DNA of 64,000 bases from Neobacillus niacini (GCF_030817595.1 NZ_JAUSZN010000001.1:6002001-6066000); one strand, 5' to 3'; counted from the first letter of the stretch, positions 42,005 through 51,586 are shown. The notes: generated from the sequence alone by a model not told the origin. Made by a program: numbers and translations.

Positions 42005-43564
42005 TTGAACAGTAGAGAAGATTACATCTATTGGAGATTAGCCTATTTCTTCATTTCGGAGCAAGGCTACCGTATCATTCAATTATTTGAAAATCAAAAA
42101 GAATTATGGCTGGAAAAAATTGAAAACAAAAAAGTTCCAATCGTTCGGTTATTAAGGCAGGATTTAGACTGGAGCAGCTCCATGCAAAGAGATATAGAAT
42201 TTACAGCCTCAAATGGTGAAAAAATTCGAAAACAGCTTGGTCATGGGGGGCTTTCAATTTTAAATATTTATATTAGTAAATTTCCTCCTGTGGATGAGTA
42301 CGAATATCGGTTGGAACGACCGTTTATTTTTCCTCAGGGTAACAAAACAAGTGTTAGTTCAGTACTATTAACGAGTAATCAATATGAGTCAGGATTTAAA
42401 TCATTATCAACTAGGCTAGAAAGGGAAGTTTCCTTTCCCATACGTGAAGAGTATTCAGAAGAAGATGTTAATGCTCAAAAGAAAGCAACGTTAAATTTTG
42501 CGATACAGATGGCAAAAAAAGAAAAAGAAATATTTACGAACGGGAAGCCATTTTTTACATACTTTTTTATGATTATCCAGGTGGCCGTTTTTTTATTGTT
42601 AGAACTTCAAGGGGGGAGTACAAATACTTCCACACTCATTAAATTTGGGGCAAAATTTAATCCATATATATATGATGGAGAATGGTGGAGATTCATTACA
42701 CCCATTTTCCTTCACATAGGCTTTTTACATATAGCCATGAACACCTTAGCACTTTATTTTTTAGGTCCAGCTGTAGAAAGAATCTTTGGAAGTGTTCGTT
42801 TTTTCCTTATCTATTTATTTGCCGGTATATCAGGGGTTATTGCTAGTTTTATTTTTAGCCCAAATATCTCTGCAGGAGCAAGCGGCGCAATTTTTGGCTG
42901 TTTTGGAGCATTGCTTTATTTTGCCCTCATTTATCCGAAACTTTTCTTCCGAACAATGGGATCAAGTGTCATAACTGTTCTTGTCTTTAACTTAATATTT
43001 GGTTTTACCGTCTCCATTGTAGACAACGCCGGACATCTAGGTGGTTTAGCCGGTGGTTTCCTTGCAGCAGGAATACTGCATTTTCCTAAAAAGAAAAAGC
43101 CATTCTTGCAGCTGCTGTTTTTGTTGATATCTGCAGCTATTATTTACGGTTCCCTATTCTATGGTTTCCGACATTCTGCAACAGGTGGTAATGAAAGCTC
43201 CACTATGATGTTGGCTCAAGAATATATTAAACAGGAGAATTATGAACAAGCATATGACGTATTAACGACTTACACAGAATCCAATAAACCATCTGCAGAG
43301 GTATATTTTGCTTTATCTTTTATTGAAATTAATCTTGGTGAGCTAAAGGAAGCGAAATCACATCTCCTTAAAGTGATAGAAATGGATCCAGATTTACCAG
43401 AAGCATACTACAATCTTGCATTAATTTATTTGGAGGAAAATGACATATCGAATGCAAGGGAAAATGCTGAAAAGGCAGCAGAAATAAAACCAAGTCAAGA
43501 GGAATACTCTGAATTGGCCGACGAACTTAATCGACTGCTCCCATCCTCTGCCGAAGGAGAATAG
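42005..43564 (+). CDS. gluP: Rhomboid protease GluP (YqgP) with TPR domain
   Basis: A 519-residue intramembrane serine protease. It has an N-terminal cytosolic domain (about 1-175) and a rhomboid core of six or seven helices. The catalytic Ser is in GASGAIFG (about 294-301) and His in DNAGHLGG (about 340-347). Two or three TPR repeats follow (about 400-515). B. subtilis YqgP cleaves the Mg transporter MgtE and influences division. TTG 42005 follows GTGGGGG. The last 38 bases overlap a convergent gene. Confidence 0.92.
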   Translation: MNSREDYIYWRLAYFFISEQGYRIIQLFENQKELWLEKIENKKVPIVRLLRQDLDWSSSMQRDIEFTASNGEKIRKQLGHGGLSILNIYISKFPPVDEYEYRLERPFIFPQGNKTSVSSVLLTSNQYESGFKSLSTRLEREVSFPIREEYSEEDVNAQKKATLNFAIQMAKKEKEIFTNGKPFFTYFFMIIQVAVFLLLELQGGSTNTSTLIKFGAKFNPYIYDGEWWRFITPIFLHIGFLHIAMNTLALYFLGPAVERIFGSVRFFLIYLFAGISGVIASFIFSPNISAGASGAIFGCFGALLYFALIYPKLFFRTMGSSVITVLVFNLIFGFTVSIVDNAGHLGGLAGGFLAAGILHFPKKKKPFLQLLFLLISAAIIYGSLFYGFRHSATGGNESSTMMLAQEYIKQENYEQAYDVLTTYTESNKPSAEVYFALSFIEINLGELKEAKSHLLKVIEMDPDLPEAYYNLALIYLEENDISNARENAEKAAEIKPSQEEYSELADELNRLLPSSAEGE

Positions 43565-44357
43565 ACTCCCCGGAAGCAGTTTCTGTTAAAACCAATAGAT
43601 GAGTTTTATCTGTTGCAATTAAAATCAGCGGAAGGGTACTGCCTATGGGATTTTCACTAGTACCGTCTGCTTTTTTTATACCTAGAATATAGTTTTTATA
43701 TAAACCCTCCCAAAGATTACCTACAATGGCACCAGTCTCTGATTTTGTAAAACCTGGCAATACATCCTTTGCCAGTTGATTGAATTGGCTGAGGGGGAAT
43801 GTATGATAGTTTTTCAATTTTATTGCAAAATGGCGCAGTCCTTTGTTCCAGCTTAGCTGCAGCATTCTTTCGGTCTGTTGATCTAGTTGCTTTTTACTTT
43901 TTTCTTCATCTGGAGCATCGGTAATAAAGTAAATTTGATCAGAAGACATTTCATGTGAGCTGAAGATTTTATCTTCTTTTTCATGAAGCTCCGCATGGTG
44001 AAAAGTAATCGCTTGTAAATACGTACTTTTATCCAGCTTGATTCTTCTCTCTTGCTCGAGTACAGCTGTATTTTGTTTCCAATTCCATAATGTCTCTAGT
44101 AGGCGGCCATTTGCATATAACAGAGCTGCATCCTGTCTTAGGTAAGCTTTACGATCGAGCGTAGAATGTTCTTTCCAAAGGATAGTATTGGCTTGTTTCA
44201 TTACTGTAAGTGTTGTCTGTGCTGTTTTAAAGGTTACATTTGGGTCAATAGGGAAGTACGTAATACTTTCCTGTGCCTTCGGATTAGTATACTGATAGAT
44301 GCCAAAAGCTAGAATAAGGAGTATTAATATTCCTAATACCAAATAGATTTTTTTCAT
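43527..44357 (-). CDS. Membrane-anchored protein of unknown function
   Basis: A 276-residue protein with one N-terminal transmembrane helix (about 4-24) and an extracytoplasmic domain with no motif I recognise. It is convergent with gluP and overlaps it by 38 bases. RBS AAGAAGGATG precedes the ATG. Codon use and AT content match the neighbours, so it appears native. No function assigned. Confidence 0.75.
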   Translation of the reverse strand: MKKIYLVLGILILLILAFGIYQYTNPKAQESITYFPIDPNVTFKTAQTTLTVMKQANTILWKEHSTLDRKAYLRQDAALLYANGRLLETLWNWKQNTAVLEQERRIKLDKSTYLQAITFHHAELHEKEDKIFSSHEMSSDQIYFITDAPDEEKSKKQLDQQTERMLQLSWNKGLRHFAIKLKNYHTFPLSQFNQLAKDVLPGFTKSETGAIVGNLWEGLYKNYILGIKKADGTSENPIGSTLPLILIATDKTHLLVLTETASGESILLRQRMGAVD

Positions 44358-44548
44358 CTGATCGCATCCTTCTTTTTTACTATTAATGGAGAATTACAGT
44401 TATATTATATTATGGGAACAACTAGACGGACATGCTGGATTTTTTTATGAACATGGCTGCTTTATAAGAACGTCTTGAGGGTGGCAGGGGCTTACGGTAT
44501 ACTTTACATGTAATGTTTCTTAATCTTTAGGTAAGAGGGCTAAATGAA

Positions 44549-44758
44549 ATGAAGTCGATTTATGATGTTCAACAATTATTAAAGCAATATGGAACGATTA
44601 TTTATATTGGTGATCGATTAGCTGACCTTGAATTAATGGAGTCAGAATTAAGTGATCTGTATCAAGCAAAGCTTATAGAACCAAGAGAATACTCGACTGC
44701 ATTGTTAATTTTAAGACATGAAATAAGATTCTTAAGAGAAGAAGAAGAAAAAAGATAG
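44549..44758 (+). CDS. yqgQ: YqgQ family protein (DUF910)
   Basis: A 69-residue soluble helical protein beginning MKSIYDVQQLLKQYGT, matching YqgQ. The family fold suggests single-strand nucleic-acid binding, but the function is unproven. In B. subtilis glcK (yqgR) follows directly; here a terminator follows and glcK is absent from this locus. Confidence 0.88.
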   Translation: MKSIYDVQQLLKQYGTIIYIGDRLADLELMESELSDLYQAKLIEPREYSTALLILRHEIRFLREEEEKR

Positions 44759-44770
44759 GTGATAACACTG

Positions 44771-44798
44771 AAAAACCTGCACTTAAATGCAGGTTTTT
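44771..44798 (+). terminator. Terminator after yqgQ
   Basis: Perfect 11-bp stem AAAAACCTGCA / TGCAGGTTTTT. Confidence 0.88.
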
Positions 44799-44859
44799 GT
44801 TTTGCTCATTTTCAACCACCTTTTGTCATATGATTTCTATGATGGAAGGAGGGGGAAAT

Positions 44860-46047
44860 ATGGAGGTTAGAGTCCGGGAAGGTGATTCCTGCGCGTATTA
44901 TGGTCGATTATTTCAGGTTCCACTTGAACTCATTGTCGATTCAAACGAGAACATAAATCAATCCGATTTGAAAACTGGTACAAAGATATTGATACCAGGC
45001 TATGTTTCCGTTCCATACACCATAAATGAAGAAGATACATTATGGAAAATTGGAAAGGCAAAAAATTTATCCCTCGATGCAATAATGGTACTAAACCAAA
45101 TGCAAAATCCCAATCAATTAGCACCAGGGGACACCCTATATTTACCTGAACGTATTACACAATATCATGTTAGTTCGAAACTGCCTTATGGTTCTGGGAT
45201 CTTAACCAAGCAAATCAAGACACTAAAAAGGCTATACCCATTTATTAATGTAGATACAATCGGTACAAGTGTTTTAGGTAGTCAAATTCAGGAAATCAGG
45301 ATTGGGAAGGGCTCGAAAAAAGTTCATATGAACGCTTCTTTTCATGCCAATGAATGGGTTACAACCATGGTTGTTATGAGCCTTGTTAATCAATACCTTA
45401 TCTCTTTAACGAATCGAAGCCCGCTAAGAGGTATAAATACAATAAATTTATATAACGAAACAGAATTATCCATTGTTCCAATGGTAAATCCGGATGGGGT
45501 AGACCTCGTATTAAATGGACCGCCAACAAATCTCCGCCAAGAGGTCATGGAGATCAATGATGGAAGTGATGAATTTGTTCATTGGAAGGCAAATATTAAA
45601 GGGGTTGACTTAAATAATCAATTCCCTGCAAATTGGGAAATTGAGCAGGAGAGAAAGATACCCAAATCACCTGCACCTAGGGATTATCCTGGCAGGTCAT
45701 CTTTATCAGAACCGGAAGCAAAAGCTATGGCTGATTTCATAAAAAACAATCAATTCGATCGAGTTCTTGCCTTTCATACTCAAGGAGAGGAGTTTTATTG
45801 GGGGTATGAAGGATTCGAACCACCTGAATCCGAAATCTTAGCAACAGAATTTGAACGAGTGAGTGGATATAAGGCGGTTCGAAATGTCGATAGTCATGCG
45901 GGATTTAAGGATTGGTTTATTCAAGAATATAAACGTCCTGGATTTACAATTGAATTGGGAAGGGGAATAAATCCATTGCCTTTATCGCAATTTCATGACA
46001 TTCTTAAAAAGGTGGAGGGGATATTTCTAGCTTCACTTTATTTGTAA
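44860..46047 (+). CDS. yqgT: Gamma-D-glutamyl-L-diamino acid endopeptidase I-like (LysM-M14)
   Basis: A 395-residue peptidoglycan enzyme: two N-terminal LysM repeats (about 2-45 and 50-95, with PYTINEEDTLWKIG) and an M14 zinc carboxypeptidase domain. Zinc ligands are in HANEW (H-x2-E), with the third His in the FHTQGEEF region, NPDGVDL in the substrate site and the catalytic Glu in TIELGRG near the C-terminus. It cleaves gamma-D-Glu-mDAP bonds, for example in muropeptide recycling or germination-associated wall turnover. ATG 44860 follows GGAGGGGG. Confidence 0.88.
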   Translation: MEVRVREGDSCAYYGRLFQVPLELIVDSNENINQSDLKTGTKILIPGYVSVPYTINEEDTLWKIGKAKNLSLDAIMVLNQMQNPNQLAPGDTLYLPERITQYHVSSKLPYGSGILTKQIKTLKRLYPFINVDTIGTSVLGSQIQEIRIGKGSKKVHMNASFHANEWVTTMVVMSLVNQYLISLTNRSPLRGINTINLYNETELSIVPMVNPDGVDLVLNGPPTNLRQEVMEINDGSDEFVHWKANIKGVDLNNQFPANWEIEQERKIPKSPAPRDYPGRSSLSEPEAKAMADFIKNNQFDRVLAFHTQGEEFYWGYEGFEPPESEILATEFERVSGYKAVRNVDSHAGFKDWFIQEYKRPGFTIELGRGINPLPLSQFHDILKKVEGIFLASLYL

Positions 46048-46237
46048 ATACTTGTCTACACGGCTTGTAAAATGATTTCAATCGAATTAAAATAAATTGT
46101 TGTGTACGGTTTTGTTACTAAGAAAAAGTCGTAAATATGCGACTTTTTTCTTATTTATGGAATTTTCTGTAATTATTGAAACATTTCTGTAAAATAAACG
46201 TACTAATTAATGTGAAGAAAAAGGAGGGAGGGGGAAA

Positions 46238-47380
46238 ATGAGCCATTGCAAACGTAATATTATCATAAAATTTATATATCAATTTTTATTTTTGCTCGTT
46301 TTTGCCTCTATTTTTAGTGCTTGTGCGAATCCACAAGATGCCAAGCCCAACCCTTCTGAAGATAATAACAAGCAAAATGTCCCGCCATCTCAAACAAAAG
46401 ATACATGGAAACTTCCAATTAAAATACCGGAAGGAGAATTTTATAAAGTAGGGTGCTGGTATTCCGATCATCATTTACTTTACATTACAAATCTTGAACA
46501 ATCATCGTCTGTTTATCTTTATAATCTTCTAACAGGGAGTAGTGAATTATTTTATAAGAGTGAAGTGCCTATTGTCACTATTCAGGCAAGCCCATCAAAA
46601 AAGAATATACTAATTCAATCATCTCCTTCTACTTATGAAGGACAAGTTACCATTCTATCTCCCGAGGGCTCAGAAATCTTTAAACAATCTATCCCCTCAT
46701 ATGAATTAACTTTTGAATGGAACCCATTTAATGAGTCTGAGATTCTAATCTCATCTTTTAATGAAGATTGGACATTTCAAATGCTGCTTTTAGACATTGG
46801 ACAAAGGAAAACAACTGAACTTACACTTCCACAGCCATTTATTAAATGGATAGGAAATGAAGAAGTTGCCTATCTCAAATGGAATGAAGACAGCCCGTCT
46901 CTTTTTGCGCCACTGATGAAGAATAATTTAAGTAATAAGGAAGAGGAAGAAATATTTACAGATGTACTACAATTTGCAACTTACAATGATATTTTAATGA
47001 CCGTAACCGTCCAGGATGATGAACGGTTACAGGCTTCTTATACATTTTATAATAAGGAGAAAAAGGAACTGAATTCTTTCTCCATTCCTCATCTATCCAT
47101 CTTTTCTGGATGGTTGGTTCCTTACAATGACTTAAATGAAACTAAAGGGGAATTTATTACCCTTAAGCCAGTAAAAAGTACAGAGGCCGATGCTTACAGA
47201 GAAGGTTTTGAGCTTTTAAGCTATGATATTGATAACGGCAGCAGTAACGTCATTATGCAGAATCTGAAAAATGAACCCATTCTGCTATCTCCTTCGGGAG
47301 AAGCTGCACTATTTGGTAATCGTTTTGAAAAAATCATTAATCTCAAAACAAAAGAATTAATAGAGCTTGTCGAAAAATAA
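46238..47380 (+). CDS. yqgU: Lipoprotein YqgU-like
   Basis: A 380-residue predicted lipoprotein: a long basic N-region, hydrophobic core, and lipobox FSAC (Cys near 29). The body has repeating beta-strand blocks (WYSDHHLLYITN, YNLLTG, SPSKKNILIQ) like a WD40/beta-propeller, as in YqgU. Strong AAGGAGGGAGGGGG RBS. Function unknown. Synteny yqgT-yqgU supports the name. Confidence 0.82.
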   Translation: MSHCKRNIIIKFIYQFLFLLVFASIFSACANPQDAKPNPSEDNNKQNVPPSQTKDTWKLPIKIPEGEFYKVGCWYSDHHLLYITNLEQSSSVYLYNLLTGSSELFYKSEVPIVTIQASPSKKNILIQSSPSTYEGQVTILSPEGSEIFKQSIPSYELTFEWNPFNESEILISSFNEDWTFQMLLLDIGQRKTTELTLPQPFIKWIGNEEVAYLKWNEDSPSLFAPLMKNNLSNKEEEEIFTDVLQFATYNDILMTVTVQDDERLQASYTFYNKEKKELNSFSIPHLSIFSGWLVPYNDLNETKGEFITLKPVKSTEADAYREGFELLSYDIDNGSSNVIMQNLKNEPILLSPSGEAALFGNRFEKIINLKTKELIELVEK

Positions 47381-47404
47381 AAAGACTGCCGGCAGGCAGT
47401 CTTT
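47381..47404. terminator. Bidirectional terminator yqgU/yqgW
   Basis: Stem AAAGACTGCC / GGCAGTCTTT with a short loop. Confidence 0.85.
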
Positions 47405-47418
47405 CAATTTTTAAAAGT

Positions 47419-47595
47419 TTAGTGTGTACCAGTAGGAAAACCACTTTCAATAAGGGTCATGATGGCGAACCAGCCAAAAACAGCCAAAGTGCCTACTGCA
47501 AAAAATGCTCCTAATAAATTTTTATTTTTTAGGGCAGTGAATGCACCATAAGCAGCAAGTAAAGCTACCAAAGAAAAAATAATAACTACTCCCAT
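47419..47595 (-). CDS. yqgW: DUF2759 small membrane protein YqgW
   Basis: A 58-residue protein with two hydrophobic helices (about 2-20 and 26-48), matching DUF2759/YqgW in size and location. Met 47595 (MGVVIIF) follows AAAGGGGG on the reverse strand; upstream in-frame codons are not needed. Function unknown. Confidence 0.78.
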   Translation of the reverse strand: MGVVIIFSLVALLAAYGAFTALKNKNLLGAFFAVGTLAVFGWFAIMTLIESGFPTGTH

Positions 47596-47789
47596 TAATA
47601 AAGCCCCCTTTATTAGATAATACTTGAGCTTAGCCCAACACATTTCTAAGAGTTATGTAAGAATATTATATACATTCGATTCTTATTTTATATTTTTTTT
47701 AAACATTTGTCGAGGGCTAAAAAGTTAGCAATGAAGCTTACATAGTGTAAAATAATAGTAATGTAAAAATAGTTGGAGGTATATCAGAA

Positions 47790-48425
47790 ATGAAATGGTC
47801 TCAAATCCCGTTAGGAGTATTACAAACAAATTGTTACGTCGTTGAAAGTCCTGACAAAACCTGTTTGATTTTTGATCCTGGGAGCGAAGGGAAAAAACTA
47901 ATTAAGTGGTTATCAAAAAGAGAACTCAAACCAATTGCAATTTTTTTAACACATGCACATTTCGACCATATTGGCGCAGTTGATGAAATAAGAGACTATT
48001 ATAAAATTCCTGTTTATATTCACGAAGAGGAAGAAGATTGGCTCATCGATCCGTCATTAAATGGTTCGAAATTTTTTCAAATGCAGGAGTCAATCAAAAT
48101 GAAAAAGGCCGATTACATCCTTAAAAAAGAGGAAAACATAACGATTGGTAATTTCAACTTCTCTATCCTTGAGACTCCAGGACATTCTCCAGGAAGTGTA
48201 TCCTATTACTTTGAGACAGAGGGTTTTGTTGTATCAGGAGATGCTTTGTTTAAAAGCAGCATTGGCAGAACAGACTTGCCTGGTGGTAACCATAAACTAT
48301 TAATGAAAAGCATTCATGAAAAATTATTATTTTTACCTGAGGAAACAACTGTGTTATCAGGACATGGACCAATAACCACTATAGGGGAAGAGATGGATAG
48401 TAATCCGTTTTTAAATGGGTTTTAA
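47790..48425 (+). CDS. yqgX: Metallo-beta-lactamase fold hydrolase YqgX
   Basis: A 211-residue glyoxalase II-like MBL protein. The zinc motif is THAHFDHIGA (H-x-H-x-D-H, about 54-63), with further ligands at GHSPGS, GDALF and SGHGP. Bacillus YqgX is reported as a bacillithiol-pathway glyoxalase/hydrolase candidate; substrate not determinable here. RBS TTGGAGG. Confidence 0.88.
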   Translation: MKWSQIPLGVLQTNCYVVESPDKTCLIFDPGSEGKKLIKWLSKRELKPIAIFLTHAHFDHIGAVDEIRDYYKIPVYIHEEEEDWLIDPSLNGSKFFQMQESIKMKKADYILKKEENITIGNFNFSILETPGHSPGSVSYYFETEGFVVSGDALFKSSIGRTDLPGGNHKLLMKSIHEKLLFLPEETTVLSGHGPITTIGEEMDSNPFLNGF

Positions 48426-48429
48426 TATC

Positions 48430-48461
48430 AAAAGCGGGAGCGCCTAGGCGCAAGAGCTAGA
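48430..48461. repeat. Short dispersed palindromic repeat, copy 3
   Basis: AAAAGCGGGAGCGCCTAGGC... with the GCGCCTAGGCGC palindrome and GAGCTAGA end, directly after yqgX. Confidence 0.6.
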
Positions 48462-48475
48462 TGATGATTGTACAT

Positions 48476-48508
48476 AGAAAACCCTTCTCATTTGAGAAGG
48501 GTTTTTCT
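48476..48508 (+). terminator. Terminator after yqgX
   Basis: Stem AGAAAACCCTTCTCA / TGAGAAGGGTTTTTCT with a two-base loop. Confidence 0.88.
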
Positions 48509-48621
48509 GGGGATGTTCTTTTCATATTAAAAATGGGAGAGGATATCGTTAAGCTACTAGATTTACAATATAATAAAGTTTACACTGTGTCAATGGTGTA
48601 AATTTATATGAAGGAGCTTTT

Positions 48622-49707
48622 ATGATAACGTACTTAAAGAGTCTCATTTCAAACTCACCAAGGAACTTAATTTCCTATGCAGAATACATCGAAGCTGTTC
48701 TCTACCATCCGGAATATGGTTACTATATGAAAAGTAAACAGAAAATTGGAAGCCAAGGAGATTTTATTACTACCAGTAATATTTCCGATATTTATGGTCG
48801 AATCGTTGCTAAATGGTTTGCAAGTGTTTGTAAAAAGTATGATCTTGAACCTATTTTTTGCGAAATTGGCGCTGGCAATGGTCGTTTCGCCTATGCCTTT
48901 TTACAGGAATGGGAGCATTCCATCAAAGCTCCAATTAATTACATCATTGTAGAAAGCAGTCCGTATCATCTAAAATTACAAAATGACTTAATACCCTCTC
49001 ACCATAATGTAATCCAAGTAAACAATCTGGATGAACTAGAGCCGTTCAAAGGGATGGTTTTTTCGAATGAATTATTCGATGCCTTGCCCGTTCATGTCAT
49101 AGAGAAAGAGAACGGTCAATTGTACGAGGTTATGGTAGGAATAAAAAATGAAACCTTATACGAAGAGAAGGTTTTATTAACGAATCCAGCTATTCACTCT
49201 TTTTTAGAGGAAAGCATGCTGGAACTAAAAGATAAACAGCGTATAGAAGTGCCTTTATTAATGGAAGGGATGGTACAAGATATATCCAGGGTCTTAATGA
49301 AGGGACTTGTAGTGACAGCAGACTATGGTTATACCAAAGAAGATTGGAAGCATCCTTCACGAATGAAGGGAAGCTTAAGAGGCTATTATCAGCATCAAAT
49401 GATTGAGGATGTTTTGGAGCATCCCGGGGAAATGGATATTACCACACACATCCATTTTGATTGGCTTATTCAAAAGGGTGAGCAAGCAGAGTTGGTATTT
49501 TATTCAAAGCTAAGGCAGGATGAGTTTTTATTAAAAGCAGGAATTCTAAAGGAATTAGAAAACCATTACGATCCCAATCCTTTTTCAGAAATTGCTAAAC
49601 GCAACCGTGCAATCAGGAGTTTAATTATGCCATCTGGAATAAGTTCTTTTTTTCATCTGATTATTCAGCAGAAAGGGTTCGGTGATATTAATCCTTTTGA
49701 CGATTAA
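48622..49707 (+). CDS. SAM-dependent methyltransferase, MidA/NDUFAF7-like (COG1565)
   Basis: A 361-residue class I methyltransferase. An N-terminal YHPEYGYY motif and SAM motif I (CEIGAGNGRFA, about 74-84), then FSNELFDALPVHV, are the family signatures. Homologues methylate an arginine in mitochondrial complex I subunit NDUFS2; the bacterial target here is unknown. RBS AAGGAGC. Lies between yqgX and the DUF2626 gene, as in other Bacillaceae. Confidence 0.85.
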   Translation: MITYLKSLISNSPRNLISYAEYIEAVLYHPEYGYYMKSKQKIGSQGDFITTSNISDIYGRIVAKWFASVCKKYDLEPIFCEIGAGNGRFAYAFLQEWEHSIKAPINYIIVESSPYHLKLQNDLIPSHHNVIQVNNLDELEPFKGMVFSNELFDALPVHVIEKENGQLYEVMVGIKNETLYEEKVLLTNPAIHSFLEESMLELKDKQRIEVPLLMEGMVQDISRVLMKGLVVTADYGYTKEDWKHPSRMKGSLRGYYQHQMIEDVLEHPGEMDITTHIHFDWLIQKGEQAELVFYSKLRQDEFLLKAGILKELENHYDPNPFSEIAKRNRAIRSLIMPSGISSFFHLIIQQKGFGDINPFDD

Positions 49708-49738
49708 AAAACACCGGAGAAGAGCTCCGGTGTTTTTT
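49706..49738. terminator. Bidirectional terminator
   Basis: Perfect 14-bp stem AAAAAACACCGGAG / CTCCGGTGTTTTTT. Confidence 0.9.
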
Positions 49739-49755
49739 ATGTGTTGATATACTTC

Positions 49756-50004
49756 TTAATGTCCTCCAACTCCACCAAGCGGCATCATAAATGTTGTCCA
49801 ATAAGTGAAGCCTGCGAAGAATACGGTCAAATATGCTCCGAAAACATACATATACATACGTTCGGAAAGTTTAAGATAGCTTAACAAAACAAAGAATCCA
49901 GTTTGGGCTAGGAAAAGTAATGCAGTTTTATTCATATCTCCTAGGTAGAACATTACGGTAAAAATACCCGTCCAGAAACCCAATACTCTGAACATGCGAT
50001 CCAT
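49756..50004 (-). CDS. yqgY: DUF2626 membrane protein YqgY
   Basis: An 82-residue protein with about three hydrophobic helices and a GGVGGH tail, matching the DUF2626 family (YqgY). RBS AAAAGGAGGG. Function unknown. Confidence 0.8.
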   Translation of the reverse strand: MDRMFRVLGFWTGIFTVMFYLGDMNKTALLFLAQTGFFVLLSYLKLSERMYMYVFGAYLTVFFAGFTYWTTFMMPLGGVGGH

Positions 50005-50084
50005 ATGTATCCCTCCTTTTCCCCTACGGTACCATCATGCAATATTATAAAGAAAAGGAGTACAAAAGTAAATAAAGATTCAAA

Positions 50085-50780
50085 TTAGTTTGTTACAAGT
50101 GCCTGGTATGAGCAAGTTTCACAACCTGAAATCATATTTTCCTTCTCAACTAACTCCACCGATTTAAATAAAGCTTCAAACATTCCTTTTAGGAATTCGT
50201 GATGCATAGCACAAACACTTTCATGTTCCTCTGCAACCTCTTTGAAAGGACAATTGTATATCTGGAAGTAGATTTTTGTATGATCTCCATTTGCTTCAAA
50301 TTCCGGATAAAACCCAGCTAGTGTGGCTGCGCTTTTTAATATTATCAACTTTTGATCAAAATCTATTTCTTCACCGAAGGATCTTTTTGCCATTTCTTGT
50401 TCAATTACTTCAGTGCCGAAGCGCTTCCCAGTTAAGTAAAGAGCTTGTTTACCTGCTTCTCCTAATGTAAGCATGGTAGAGATAGCTACTTTAGAAAGCA
50501 GCATATAATCCCGGAAAGGGAAATGTAATTGAATGACATCATCTGATAAACGGTATAACCTGCTTGGCCTGCCGCCTTTGCCAGTCTTCTTTGTTTCAGA
50601 TGCTAGCATGTTAACATCTTCAAGCTTTGATAAATGTAATCTTGCAACGTTCGGATGGATATTAAAATTTTCTGCGACCTCTTGTACTGTCACTTCTTGA
50701 TGTCGTTTTGTGATGTATTGATAGATGTAGTACCTGGTTGGATCTGATAAAACATTTGTGATCTTTAATGTTTGTTCCAT
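50085..50780 (-). CDS. Winged-helix regulator with C-terminal cysteines (ArsR/SufR-like)
   Basis: A 231-residue protein. An ArsR-type winged HTH occupies about 1-75 (VQEVAENFNIHPNVARLHLSKL). The C-terminal half has a sensor-like domain with Cys at NCPF, VCAMHH and GCETC, resembling the Fe-S or metal-binding tail of SufR-type (COG2345) proteins. It is divergent from comGA across a 300-bp region and may act on that region, but this is inference. RBS GAGGTG on the reverse strand. Confidence 0.75.
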   Translation of the reverse strand: MEQTLKITNVLSDPTRYYIYQYITKRHQEVTVQEVAENFNIHPNVARLHLSKLEDVNMLASETKKTGKGGRPSRLYRLSDDVIQLHFPFRDYMLLSKVAISTMLTLGEAGKQALYLTGKRFGTEVIEQEMAKRSFGEEIDFDQKLIILKSAATLAGFYPEFEANGDHTKIYFQIYNCPFKEVAEEHESVCAMHHEFLKGMFEALFKSVELVEKENMISGCETCSYQALVTN

Positions 50781-50847
50781 CTCTGTTCACCTCGAACCCC
50801 CATAATTTACCCCAATTATAATACAGCTATATAAACATGGGAATGAG

Positions 50848-50862
50848 GTTAACAATGTTAAC
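50848..50862. promoter_or_regulatory. Palindrome between the regulator gene and comGA
   Basis: GTTAACAATGTTAAC, a 6-3-6 inverted repeat, lies 68 bases upstream of the regulator start and 220 bases upstream of comGA. It is a possible operator for the divergent regulator. No ComK box (AAAA-N5-TTTT pair) was found nearby. Confidence 0.4.
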
Positions 50863-51081
50863 ACTATATGTTTAGAAAATGTTCACAATTACCAAATGAT
50901 TGGATTGCTAATATTATACAATTATTACACAAAGTATATACATAGTGTATGTCAAGAGTTGTTTTCCGGTAGATTTAGGAGTGAAAAACCAAAGAAATAT
51001 TAAAAAAAAGAAGAATCTTAAAGGAAAAGCTAGAATAGCGTCGAATTCCTACCAAGACAAAAATAAAAGGTGGTGTTACTC

Positions 51082-51521
51082 ATTGTAAGTGCAATCGAAA
51101 TACTAGCCAATAGGATTATCACAGATGCTGCAAGAAACCAAGCAACAGATATTCACATTGTTCCCAGGAAAAAAGACACGCTTATTCAAATCCGCTTAAC
51201 GAACAAACTCATTCCCCGGTTATCACTTCCAAAAGATGAATGCGACAGGTTGATTTCTCATTTTAAATTTACTGCAAATATGGATATCGGTGAACGACGA
51301 CGCCCTCAAAGCGGTTCGATTTTTTGTGAGGTGGAAGGGAAATTAATGGGTCTTAGACTTTCAACCCTTCCATCTAACAATCGGGAAAGTCTTGTTATCA
51401 GACTGCTGCCTCAACAAGAACAAATACCCTTTCATCAGCTCTCACTTTTCCCTGGTATGACCAGAAAGCTACTCGCTCTCCTAAAACATGCACACGGATT
51501 AATTATCTTTACCGGACCAAC
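51082..51521 (+). pseudogene. comGA: comGA 5' fragment (competence traffic ATPase), interrupted
   Basis: Encodes the N-terminal domain and the first P-loop residues of ComGA (TDIHIVPRKKD, HFKFTANMDIGERRRPQ, GLIIFTGPT). The host sequence ends at 51521 and the frame runs into element DNA to a stop at 51552. Aligning with B. subtilis ComGA places the start at ATT 51082, eight bases after AAAGGTGG; GTG at 51070 or 51073 would overlap that site. ComGA powers assembly of the DNA-uptake pseudopilus. Joining to 61700-62333 restores a 357-codon gene, close to the 356 of B. subtilis. Confidence 0.93.
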
Positions 51522-51530
51522 TAGTTACGC
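51511..51530. other. attL junction
   Basis: Host half ACCGGACC, crossover AAC (51519-51521), element half TAGTTACGC. Defined by the break in comGA coding sequence. Confidence 0.88.
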
Positions 51531-51586
51531 ACTTGGAGATAACGTAGTATAATTACCTCATGACACATATATGAAGGTGATTATTA

